A stretch of DNA of 7,717 nt from Lachnospiraceae bacterium (GTDB taxonomy: Bacteria > Bacillota > Clostridia > Lachnospirales > Lachnospiraceae). The notes beneath the pieces were generated by a model. It was not told where the DNA came from. It did no database searches and saw only the letters and a list, made by a program, of their open reading frames with translations. The DNA is taken from positions 1 to 7,717 of the forward strand of contig JAFUWM010000169.1 in the NCBI GenBank assembly GCA_017483425.1, written 5' to 3'. Both the position numbers and the translations under genes were made by a program. Shown here one piece after another: positions 1 to 6,217 of the stretch (position 1 is its first letter; every line of letters begins with the position of its first letter).

Positions 1-559
1 ATACAACAAGCACAAGAAGTGACAGCAGGTACATGAATAGCATGGTGAGGTAAGAAATATTAAGCAGCCTGTCACGAGAAGCATAGAGGTCTGACATGGG
101 CATCTGTATGACTACATAGCCTCTGACACTGTAACGGCTTGTGATCGGGTAAAATACGGAAAGATGATCCTCGCTGTAAGTGCCATAAAAATCACTTACA
201 AGGTAATAAGAGCCGATAGCGCCCGGGTCGAAATCATCAAAGACCACGTTATCGGATGAACGGCTGTCCAGTATCTGCCTGCCGTTTGAATCTATGATGC
301 GTATTTCGGCGGAAATATAAGTGTCTATTGCCTTTAACTGCTGCAGGGCATTTTCCCTTGCCGTGGGACCGCTGTAGAGCTGGTTTCCGTAAGTGGTAGC
401 CACAAGACGGCTCTCCCTGTACAGAGACTCCGCCCGTGTCCTTGTAAGGTCGTTAAGGATCATGCGGCTGTTTATCGTGGATATCATGACAAAAGACAAC
501 AGGAAAAACAGCAGATATGCGAGCAGGAGCTTCAGATAAAGCGTCCGGTGGAGCTTCAT
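1..559 (-). CDS. Sensor histidine kinase, N-terminal part (runs off the left edge)
   Basis: The minus-strand frame stays open from the ATG at 559-557 to the window edge, giving 186 codons with no stop. The protein starts MKLHRTLYLKLLLAYLL. It has a hydrophobic membrane segment at about residues 9-29, an extracytoplasmic stretch of about 135 residues, and a second hydrophobic segment from about 168 to the edge. This is the usual front end of a membrane sensor kinase. The HAMP, phospho-acceptor His and ATPase domains would lie outside the window, so the kinase call is inferred from topology and context. The start overlaps the stop of the HtrA-like gene as ATGA, which implies an operon and coupled translation. 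A weak GGAG lies 11 nt upstream. The ligand is unknown. A membrane-anchored signalling protein of another class, such as a diguanylate cyclase or chemoreceptor, cannot be fully excluded. Confidence 0.72.
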   Translation of the reverse strand, partial: MKLHRTLYLKLLLAYLLFFLLSFVMISTINSRMILNDLTRTRAESLYRESRLVATTYGNQLYSGPTARENALQQLKAIDTYISAEIRIIDSNGRQILDSRSSDNVVFDDFDPGAIGSYYLVSDFYGTYSEDHLSVFYPITSRYSVRGYVVIQMPMSDLYASRDRLLNISYLTMLFMYLLSLLVLVV

Positions 560-1920
560 CTGGATGAAAGCTCCGCTTCAAAGGTCAGCTCGGCATAGTC
601 ACCCCGTGAAAATCTCTGCACCGTTATCACGGTTTCAACTCCTGACGAGAGCTCGGAGATCGTTCTTGTATAATCGTTATAATCAAGAATATCCTGAGTC
701 CCGATCTTTGTGATAACGTCACCGCTCTGTATGCCTGCCGTCATAGCCGGGGAATCGGGATCAACGTTTATCACATATGCGCCTACAGGCACATTGTAGG
801 TATCTACGGCATCCTGTGTGACACTTGTGCCTATGATCCCAAGGTAAGTACGTTCCTTGCCGTTTGCGAGATTTTCTATGGTGTCCTTGATATCGGATAT
901 AGAGTAGGCAGTGATCTTATTCTCCAGATTACGATCCTGGTAGTCCGTTGTTATCACACCCAGAACATGGCCACTGTAGTCCACTATCACGCCGGAAGCA
1001 TTATCTGAACCGCTTATGTCGGTTGTAAGCAGATGCACGTTAAAGTCGCTCATTTCCTGTTCCTGTGACATTGAGGTTATAAGGCCATATACTTCGGAAT
1101 CCAAAATTCCTAAGGGAGAACCGATCGCTATGACGGGAGTCCCCACGGTGGAGGCGTATGTAGATGATCCGAGACTGGCGTAGGATATCTTTTCAAGAGT
1201 TTCCGCACTGATATCTGACAGCTCGATGCTTATGATCTGGAGGCCGGTATCGGAATCAGTATTCATTACCTGAGCCGGCGCGGATTCGCCGTCTGTGAAA
1301 ATGACCGAGATATCCTCAGCATCCTCTGTCGCGCTGCTGTCAGCCAGAACCAGAAGCTGTTTCCCGTTATCGGCCACTATCATTCCTATGGTGGAATGAC
1401 CGTTCTCATAGGGGTTTTCAAACCAGTCGGTATCGGTCGTAGTGCCGGTTACCGTGACAAGTGATTTACCGGCTTCGGTAGCAACGTCATGTAAAGCTCT
1501 GTAGAGACGGGCATATTTTTCCGGTGTGATATCAACCTTATTTGTGATATTGTTTATTATGGTCGAGGGAGCGGATACCTCAGGCTCATCAGCTTTATTT
1601 TCAGAGGGCGTGATATCATCGGAAGAAACCGTTTCATCTTCGGATACCGTATTTCCGCCGGAAACCGTATCATCCAGAGAGATCTCGCTTACGGAATCCG
1701 TTTCGGTATCTTCCGGTTCGATCTCCGGCTCGGGAAGCTCAACTTCTTTTATGGCTGCGGTGTCATCGGGCTTGATGTACGCATAGACAATGGAAAAGGT
1801 CACGGCAGATACCACCCCGAAGATGACCGCTATGAGCACCGTCATACCGATACGCTTTGCCAGCTTTTTTTTATCTACCGGCTTGGCTTTTATCTTTTCC
1901 TTTATAAAATCAGATGCCAC
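556..1920 (-). CDS. Membrane-anchored HtrA-like (trypsin fold + PDZ) protein, probable pseudoprotease
   Basis: This 454-residue protein has the layout of Gram-positive HtrA/DegP proteins. It has a basic cytoplasmic tail (1-23), one membrane helix (about 24-49), an acidic Ser/Thr/Glu-rich linker (about 50-125), a trypsin-like domain (about 135-345) and a C-terminal PDZ domain (about 355-450, with YLGIIGTSV, a DPDSPAMTAGIQSGD core and VITKIGTQDI). The IAIGSPLG segment (265-271) is typical of S1C proteases. The catalytic residues are not. The His region reads LLVLADSSA and there is no His anywhere between residues 176 and 295. The TDLAV-type Asp motif is TGLQI with Gly226. The GNSGG motif reads DNASG, with Ala308 at the serine position. 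I infer a non-proteolytic binding, chaperone or sensor role outside the membrane. The start is supported by AGAAAGG 7 nt upstream. It is the first gene of an operon with the histidine kinase. Confidence 0.85.
   Translation of the reverse strand: MASDFIKEKIKAKPVDKKKLAKRIGMTVLIAVIFGVVSAVTFSIVYAYIKPDDTAAIKEVELPEPEIEPEDTETDSVSEISLDDTVSGGNTVSEDETVSSDDITPSENKADEPEVSAPSTIINNITNKVDITPEKYARLYRALHDVATEAGKSLVTVTGTTTDTDWFENPYENGHSTIGMIVADNGKQLLVLADSSATEDAEDISVIFTDGESAPAQVMNTDSDTGLQIISIELSDISAETLEKISYASLGSSTYASTVGTPVIAIGSPLGILDSEVYGLITSMSQEQEMSDFNVHLLTTDISGSDNASGVIVDYSGHVLGVITTDYQDRNLENKITAYSISDIKDTIENLANGKERTYLGIIGTSVTQDAVDTYNVPVGAYVINVDPDSPAMTAGIQSGDVITKIGTQDILDYNDYTRTISELSSGVETVITVQRFSRGDYAELTFEAELSSR
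1597..1668 (-). repeat. 18-nt tandem repeat encoding a six-residue Ser/Thr/acidic unit
   Basis: Within the linker of the HtrA-like protein, residues 85-108 read as four six-residue units: TVSGGN, TVSEDE, TVSSDD, ITPSEN. The first three are clear and the fourth is degenerate. On the plus strand the unit is marked by ACCGT recurring every 18 nt. It probably forms a flexible, negatively charged spacer between the membrane helix and the folded domains. Copy number may vary between strains. Confidence 0.7.
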
Positions 1921-1937
1921 CCCGCAACCTTTCTACT

Positions 1938-1965
1938 TTTACAAGACGATCGTTTAGGATATACT
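1938..1965 (+). promoter_or_regulatory. Probable promoter of the mutS2 operon
   Basis: TTTACA (1938-1943) and TATACT (1960-1965) are each one mismatch from the sigma-A consensus, with a 16-bp spacer. The expected start of transcription is near 1972, only about 8 nt before the mutS2 ATG. The -10 directly abuts the -10 of the leftward promoter, so both cannot hold RNA polymerase at once. Confidence 0.5.
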
Positions 1966-1995
1966 ATTATACACCTACTATGAATAAAAGAGTAA
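1966..1995 (-). promoter_or_regulatory. Probable promoter of the HtrA-like/histidine kinase operon
   Basis: Reading leftward, a perfect TATAAT occupies 1971-1966. An 18-bp spacer separates it from a poor -35 (TTACTC, 1995-1990) that lies inside the start of mutS2. Transcription would begin near 1959 and give a leader of about 39 nt that contains the AGAAAGG ribosome site at 1934-1928. The -10 is convincing. The weak -35 suggests a basal promoter or one that needs an activator. Confidence 0.5.
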
Positions 1996-4349
1996 TCGAA
2001 AAGCTGGAATTTAACAAGATATTAAATATGCTCGAGGAGTATGCGGCGTCGGAGGAGGCAAGAAAGCTGTGTCGTGAGACGGAGCCGCTTGCTTCATTGC
2101 CGGAGATCGAGCGCAGACTGCAGTTTGTGGATGATGCCGTGGATCGCGTATTTAAGGACGGCTCGATATCCTTCGGCGGAATAAAGGACGTGCGCCGGGC
2201 GGTGCTGTCAACCAGACGGGAGTTTACTTTGACTGCTCTGGAGCTGATGGATATAGCGACGACGCTGGAAGCAGTCGAAACGGTAAAGGCTTACGGTATG
2301 CAGGATCGGTTTGAGGAGGCGCCGGATTCCCTTTATGATGATTTTGAGTGTCTGGCTCCCGTATCAACACTTGCAAAGGATATACGCAGATGCATCATAT
2401 CCGGAGATGAGATAGCGGATGACGCTTCAAGCAGGCTAAAAAGCATACGCCGGAGCATAAAGATATCACAGGATCGGATACGCTCAGAGCTTGGGAGCAT
2501 GGTGCAGGGAGCATATGCTTCATACCTGATGGAGCCTGTGGTGACACAGCGGGGAGGACGATTCGTCATACCGGTCAGATCCGAGTATAAAAATCAGGTT
2601 CCGGGCATGGTTCATGATTCATCATCAACGGGATCTACGCTTTTCATAGAACCTGCAGCGGCAGTACGGCTCAATAATGAAATAAGGGAGCTGCAGCTTG
2701 CCGAGAAGCAGGAGATCCAGGTAATACTTCAGGATCTGTCAGCAGAAGTTTCCGGGTACGCGGATCAGATAATCGCGGATATCGATATAGCTGTAAAGCT
2801 TGACCATATATTTGCCTGTGCGCATCTTGCGCTTGACATGAAAGCGTTCCGACCGGAGTTTTCGGAGGAGCTTTCATTTGATCTGAAGGATGCGAGGCAT
2901 CCGCTTATCAATCCGGAAAAAGTCGTTCCTACTAATGTATATCTGGGGAGTGAGTTTGACCAGCTTATAATCACCGGACCGAATACGGGAGGCAAGACCG
3001 TTACGTTAAAGACCGTAGGTCTGCTGGAGCTTATGGGGCTATCCGGGCTTTTCGTACCTGCGGCTGAGGGCTCGAGACTGGGTTTATTCAGGGAGATATA
3101 TGCCGACATAGGAGACGAGCAGAGCATAGAGCAGTCGCTCTCCACATTTTCCTCGCATATGGCAAATATAGTGGATATACTTAAAAGATGCGGCAAGGAT
3201 TCGCTGTGTCTCTTTGATGAGCTTGGAGCAGGAACCGATCCGGAGGAGGGAGCGGCTCTTGCCATATCCATATTGAACTTCCTTCATGTGCGCGGTATCA
3301 GGTCAATGGCGACGACTCACTACTCAGAGTTAAAGATGTACGCATTGGACACTCCGGGCATAGAAAACGCAAGCTGTGAGTTTGATGTGGAAACGCTGTC
3401 TCCGACCTATCATCTTCTCATAGGGGTTCCGGGTCGGAGTAATGCGTTCGCGATATCAAGAAAGCTTGGACTGCCGGGGTATGTGATAGAGGAAGCCGAA
3501 AGACGGATGGATGAATCTGACCGCGCCTTTGATTCCGTGGTGGGAAGGCTTGATGACGCAAGACAGGAGCTTGAAAAACTAAAGACGGAGGCTGACAGTG
3601 AGAGGAATGAAGCGGCATCACTGAAACAGGAGCTTGACGCGACCAATGAGAAGCTAAACAAGGAAAGGGATCGCATCATAGAAAAAGCAAGAAAAGAAGC
3701 GGCGGACATCCTTACGGACGCTAAGATGCAGGCGGATGCTGTCCTAAGAGATATAAATAAATATGGAGCATCAGCGGATCGGGAGGGTGTGAAGAAGCTT
3801 GAGGCGGACAGAGCTATGCTTAGACGGGGCCTTGAGAGACAGGAGAGTCCGGTTCATAAAAAGAATCCGAAGACCGCAGGACTTGATGCAAAGGATATAA
3901 AGCCGGGGATGGCTGTGGAGATAGTTTCGTCCGGCTTTAAGGGAACTGTAGCCGCGCTGCCGGACGCGAAAGGAAACCTGACAGTACAATGTGGTATAAT
4001 CAATTATAATACAAATATAAAGGATCTGATACTCGCGGACACAGACAGTAAGAGCAAGCCGGAAGTAAAGGTTTCGCGGACGGCGCATCTGTCACATGCC
4101 CAGACTATATCGACCGAGCTGAATATTATCGGGCTGACGGTTGATGAGGGGCTGGCAAAGATGTGGGAATATCTGGATGATGCGTATATGTCCCATCTGG
4201 GCGAGGTCAGGATAGTGCATGGCAAGGGAACCGGCAAATTAAGAGATGCCGTGCAGAAAGAGCTGAAAAAGATAAAGTATGTGAAGTCGTTCCGCCTGGG
4301 CGAATACGGCGAAGGAGATGCAGGAGTCACCATAGTAAAGCTTAAATGA
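1980..4349 (+). CDS. mutS2: MutS2 (RqcU-like) ATPase with C-terminal Smr domain
   Basis: This is a 789-residue MutS2, full length for the family. It has an N-terminal clamp/lever region (about 1-310) and a MutS-type ABC ATPase. The ATPase shows Walker A GPNTGGKT (333-340), signature SLSTFSSHM (386-394), Walker B LCLFDE (409-414) followed by LGAGTDPEEG, and ATTHYSE with the switch His447. A charged coiled coil spans about 503-598, a small KOW-like beta domain about 641-690, and an Smr domain about 714-789 with HGKGTG. MutS2 proteins suppress homologous recombination in some bacteria and, in Bacillus subtilis, act on collided ribosomes. The ATG at 1980 is chosen because MNKRVIEKLEF matches the usual MutS2 N-terminus. 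An in-frame ATG at 1914 would add 22 atypical residues and overlap the divergent gene. No Shine-Dalgarno precedes 1980. The Smr LDLRG motif reads LNIIG here. It is the first gene of the plus-strand operon. Confidence 0.96.
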   Translation: MNKRVIEKLEFNKILNMLEEYAASEEARKLCRETEPLASLPEIERRLQFVDDAVDRVFKDGSISFGGIKDVRRAVLSTRREFTLTALELMDIATTLEAVETVKAYGMQDRFEEAPDSLYDDFECLAPVSTLAKDIRRCIISGDEIADDASSRLKSIRRSIKISQDRIRSELGSMVQGAYASYLMEPVVTQRGGRFVIPVRSEYKNQVPGMVHDSSSTGSTLFIEPAAAVRLNNEIRELQLAEKQEIQVILQDLSAEVSGYADQIIADIDIAVKLDHIFACAHLALDMKAFRPEFSEELSFDLKDARHPLINPEKVVPTNVYLGSEFDQLIITGPNTGGKTVTLKTVGLLELMGLSGLFVPAAEGSRLGLFREIYADIGDEQSIEQSLSTFSSHMANIVDILKRCGKDSLCLFDELGAGTDPEEGAALAISILNFLHVRGIRSMATTHYSELKMYALDTPGIENASCEFDVETLSPTYHLLIGVPGRSNAFAISRKLGLPGYVIEEAERRMDESDRAFDSVVGRLDDARQELEKLKTEADSERNEAASLKQELDATNEKLNKERDRIIEKARKEAADILTDAKMQADAVLRDINKYGASADREGVKKLEADRAMLRRGLERQESPVHKKNPKTAGLDAKDIKPGMAVEIVSSGFKGTVAALPDAKGNLTVQCGIINYNTNIKDLILADTDSKSKPEVKVSRTAHLSHAQTISTELNIIGLTVDEGLAKMWEYLDDAYMSHLGEVRIVHGKGTGKLRDAVQKELKKIKYVKSFRLGEYGEGDAGVTIVKLK

Positions 4350-4366
4350 TTTAAGGGGTTTTATTT

Positions 4367-5068
4367 ATGACTAATAAGCAAAAGATACTTATTGTGGATG
4401 ATGACGAAAATATAGCGGAGCTTATATCGCTATATCTTACGAAAGAATGCTTTGAGACCCAGATAGTAAATGACGGGGAGGCGGCGCTGCAGGCTTTTGA
4501 GAAATCACAGCCGGATATTATCCTGCTTGATCTGATGCTTCCGGGGATAGACGGCTATCAGGTGTGCAGGGAGGTCAGGGCAAAAAGCCAGACACCGATA
4601 ATAATGCTGTCCGCTAAAGGAGAGGTTTTTGACAAGGTTCTGGGACTTGAGCTCGGCGCAGACGACTACATGGAAAAGCCGTTTGATTCCAAGGAGCTGG
4701 TGGCGAGAGTCAAGGCGGTGCTGAGGCGGTACAGGCCTATGGTACAGGAGAAGCCTGAGACAAATGCCATAAAGAAGGTTGATTATCCGGATCTTTCCAT
4801 AAACCTTACAAACTATTCCGTCCTCTATAACGGACAGACGATAGACATGCCGCCGAAGGAACTGGAGCTTTTGTATTTTCTTGCTTCCTCTCCGAATCAG
4901 GTATTCACGAGAGAGCAGCTTCTGGATCATATCTGGGGATATGAGTATATCGGTGATACGCGTACCGTGGATGTCCATATTAAGAGACTCAGGGAAAAGA
5001 TCAATGACCATGATTCATGGCGGATAGCTACGGTATGGGGGATAGGTTATAAATTTGAGACAAGCTAA
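4367..5068 (+). CDS. OmpR/PhoB-family response regulator
   Basis: This is a 233-residue two-domain transcription factor. The receiver domain (about 5-121) has the acidic pair D11/D12, phospho-acceptor D55 in IILLDLMLPG, the switch Ser82 and Lys104 in the EKPF motif, so it should be phosphorylatable. The C-terminal winged helix (about 138-231) has the recognition-helix region RTVDVHIKRLREKI and the wing WGIGYKF. Its target genes cannot be read from the sequence. It starts 17 nt after mutS2, with AAGGGG 8 nt before the ATG, so it is cotranscribed with mutS2. No kinase gene is adjacent on the same strand. The nearest candidate partner is the histidine kinase beginning at 559 on the other strand. 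The family resembles CssR, VanR and PhoP regulators, and I do not assign a specific name. Confidence 0.95.
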   Translation: MTNKQKILIVDDDENIAELISLYLTKECFETQIVNDGEAALQAFEKSQPDIILLDLMLPGIDGYQVCREVRAKSQTPIIMLSAKGEVFDKVLGLELGADDYMEKPFDSKELVARVKAVLRRYRPMVQEKPETNAIKKVDYPDLSINLTNYSVLYNGQTIDMPPKELELLYFLASSPNQVFTREQLLDHIWGYEYIGDTRTVDVHIKRLREKINDHDSWRIATVWGIGYKFETS

Positions 5069-5089
5069 AGAAGGAGCAATGATCAGGGA

Positions 5090-6049
5090 ATGAAATATCT
5101 GAACGAGCTGGCTGAGGGCGACAGGATCTCAGCAGTATATCTCTGCAAGAGGGCGGCGACGCTCACTACCAAAAACGGCAAGGATTACATGAGCCTCACG
5201 CTCATGGATAAGACCGCCAATACGGATGCCAAGATATGGGAGCCGAATTCAGAAGGTATAGGAGATTTTGACGAGCTTGATTATATCCATGTGACAGGCG
5301 ATGTGACGGTTTTTAACGGCGCTATACAGGTAAATATCAGAAGGTTAAGGAAAGCAGATGACGGGGAATACGATCCCTCTGATTATCTGCCCATGTCGCC
5401 ATATGATAATGAAGGCATGTATAACCAGCTAAAGAATGTGATAGAAACAGTAAAGAATCCACACCTTAACAAGCTTCTGACAAGTTTTTTCATTGATGAT
5501 GCGGATTTTATAGACAGGTTCAGAAAGGCCTCCGCCGCCAAAACCGTGCATCATGGATTTGTAGGCGGACTCATGCAGCATACGCTTGCTGTGACAAGGC
5601 TTTGCAAGTTTTATACAAAGGCTTACGCGGCGCTTGATCATGATCTGCTCATTTCAGCGGCGCTGCTTCATGATATCGGCAAGGTCAGGGAGCTTTCAAG
5701 ATTCCCGGAGAACGACTACACAGATGACGGACAGCTTCTGGGTCACATATACATGGGAACGGAAATGGTAGCGGAGCATGCAGGGAAGATTGATGGTTTC
5801 CCGCCGAAGCTCCTGTCCGAGCTGCAGCACTGCCTGCTGGCGCATCACGGGGAGCTGGAATTCGGATCGCCAAAGACGCCCGAGCTTATGGAGGCAATGG
5901 CTCTGAACCTTGCGGACAATACGGATGCGAAGCTCGAGACCTTTACGGAGGCGGTTCAGGGAAAAGAGGCGGATAAATGGCTCGGTATGAACAGGCCGAT
6001 CGGAGCTAATATCAGAAAGACCTCCGTGTGGACTGTCAGGGAAGAGTAA
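5090..6049 (+). CDS. yhaM: YhaM-like 3'-5' exoribonuclease (OB fold + HD domain)
   Basis: This 319-residue protein is close in length to Bacillus YhaM (about 314). An OB-fold nucleic-acid-binding domain spans about 1-95 (VYLCKRAATLTTKNGKDYMS, then DAKIWEP). An HD metal-dependent phosphohydrolase domain spans about 150-290. Likely metal ligands are H164 (GGLMQHT), H194-D195 (ALLHDIGK), H219 (LGHIYMG), H252/H253 (AHHGE) and D276 (LADNTDAK). YhaM enzymes shorten RNA, and also single-stranded DNA, from the 3' end in the cytoplasm and contribute to mRNA turnover. The gene begins 21 nt after the response regulator. AAGGAG at 5071-5076 is 13 nt before the chosen ATG, longer than ideal, and a four-codon ORF (ATG at 5079) ends in an ATGA overlap with this start. 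No in-frame alternative start exists nearby. Confidence 0.9.
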   Translation: MKYLNELAEGDRISAVYLCKRAATLTTKNGKDYMSLTLMDKTANTDAKIWEPNSEGIGDFDELDYIHVTGDVTVFNGAIQVNIRRLRKADDGEYDPSDYLPMSPYDNEGMYNQLKNVIETVKNPHLNKLLTSFFIDDADFIDRFRKASAAKTVHHGFVGGLMQHTLAVTRLCKFYTKAYAALDHDLLISAALLHDIGKVRELSRFPENDYTDDGQLLGHIYMGTEMVAEHAGKIDGFPPKLLSELQHCLLAHHGELEFGSPKTPELMEAMALNLADNTDAKLETFTEAVQGKEADKWLGMNRPIGANIRKTSVWTVREE

Positions 6050-6058
6050 ATTTACAGT

Positions 6059-6214
6059 ATGAAAAACAAAGATAAGGTTTTTGAAAAGAATGAGATATTA
6101 AAAGGGCTTCAGATAGAGGCCCTTTCTTCTGATGGATCTGGAATTGCAAAGCCGGAGGGATATCCTGTATTTATCAAGGACTCGCTTCCCGGAGACATTG
6201 TAACGGCAAAATAA
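6059..6214 (+). CDS. TRAM-domain ORF: detached N-terminus of the RlmD-type methyltransferase
   Basis: This is a 51-codon ORF starting 9 nt after yhaM and ending in TAA at 6212-6214. Its product contains LQIEALSSDGSGIAK, a GYPVFIKD strand and LPGDIVTAK. That is the pattern of the TRAM RNA-binding domain that normally forms the first 50-60 residues of RlmD/RumA-type rRNA uracil methyltransferases. In intact homologues the sequence continues directly into a segment like that encoded from 6214 (KAKKDMAFGRLV). Here the stop overlaps the next start as TAATG. A weak purine-rich stretch (AGGGAAGAG, about 6038-6046) is the only candidate ribosome site. It may be a separately made domain, the leading part of a frameshifted protein, or the front of a damaged gene. 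The domain identification is firm and the biological status is not. Confidence 0.8.
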   Translation: MKNKDKVFEKNEILKGLQIEALSSDGSGIAKPEGYPVFIKDSLPGDIVTAK

Positions 6215-6217
6215 TGA
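6206..6217 (+). other. Frame junction in rlmD: AAAA run and TAATG stop/start overlap
   Basis: The TRAM frame reads GCA AAA TAA, while the methyltransferase frame reads AAA ATA ATG. The second is the first shifted by -1 at the four A's of 6208-6211. One extra A, or a -1 slip of the lysine tRNA on A-AAA ahead of the stop, would join the two frames and insert one Ile between them. Termination at TAA and restart at the overlapping ATG (6214) is the other route. A GGAG lies 13 nt upstream of the A run (6191-6194). Such elements can stimulate -1 slippage, but here it also encodes the conserved PGD of the TRAM domain. Confidence 0.75.

Noticed and set aside
1526..1786. Plus-strand 86-codon ORF opposite the HtrA-like gene
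   Set aside because: It is a low-complexity Ser/Val-rich translation of the antisense of the repeat linker, with no plausible domain and no promoter. It is a shadow frame.
1914..1979. Upstream in-frame ATG at 1914 giving MutS2 22 extra residues
   Set aside because: The extra residues (MPPRNLSTF...) do not look like a MutS2 N-terminus, no ribosome site precedes it, it overlaps the divergent gene, and it lies upstream of the predicted promoter.
2765..3271. Minus-strand 168-codon ORF inside mutS2
   Set aside because: It is Ser/Pro-rich, has no recognisable domain, and lies opposite the conserved ATPase of a clear gene.
4505..5011. Minus-strand 168-codon ORF inside the response regulator
   Set aside because: It lies opposite a well-conserved gene and its product resembles no family, so it is a shadow frame.
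5079..5093. Four-codon ORF (MIRE) whose stop overlaps the yhaM start as ATGA
   Set aside because: It could be a tiny coupling ORF, but AAGGAG is only 2 nt from its ATG, too close for good initiation, so chance is more likely.
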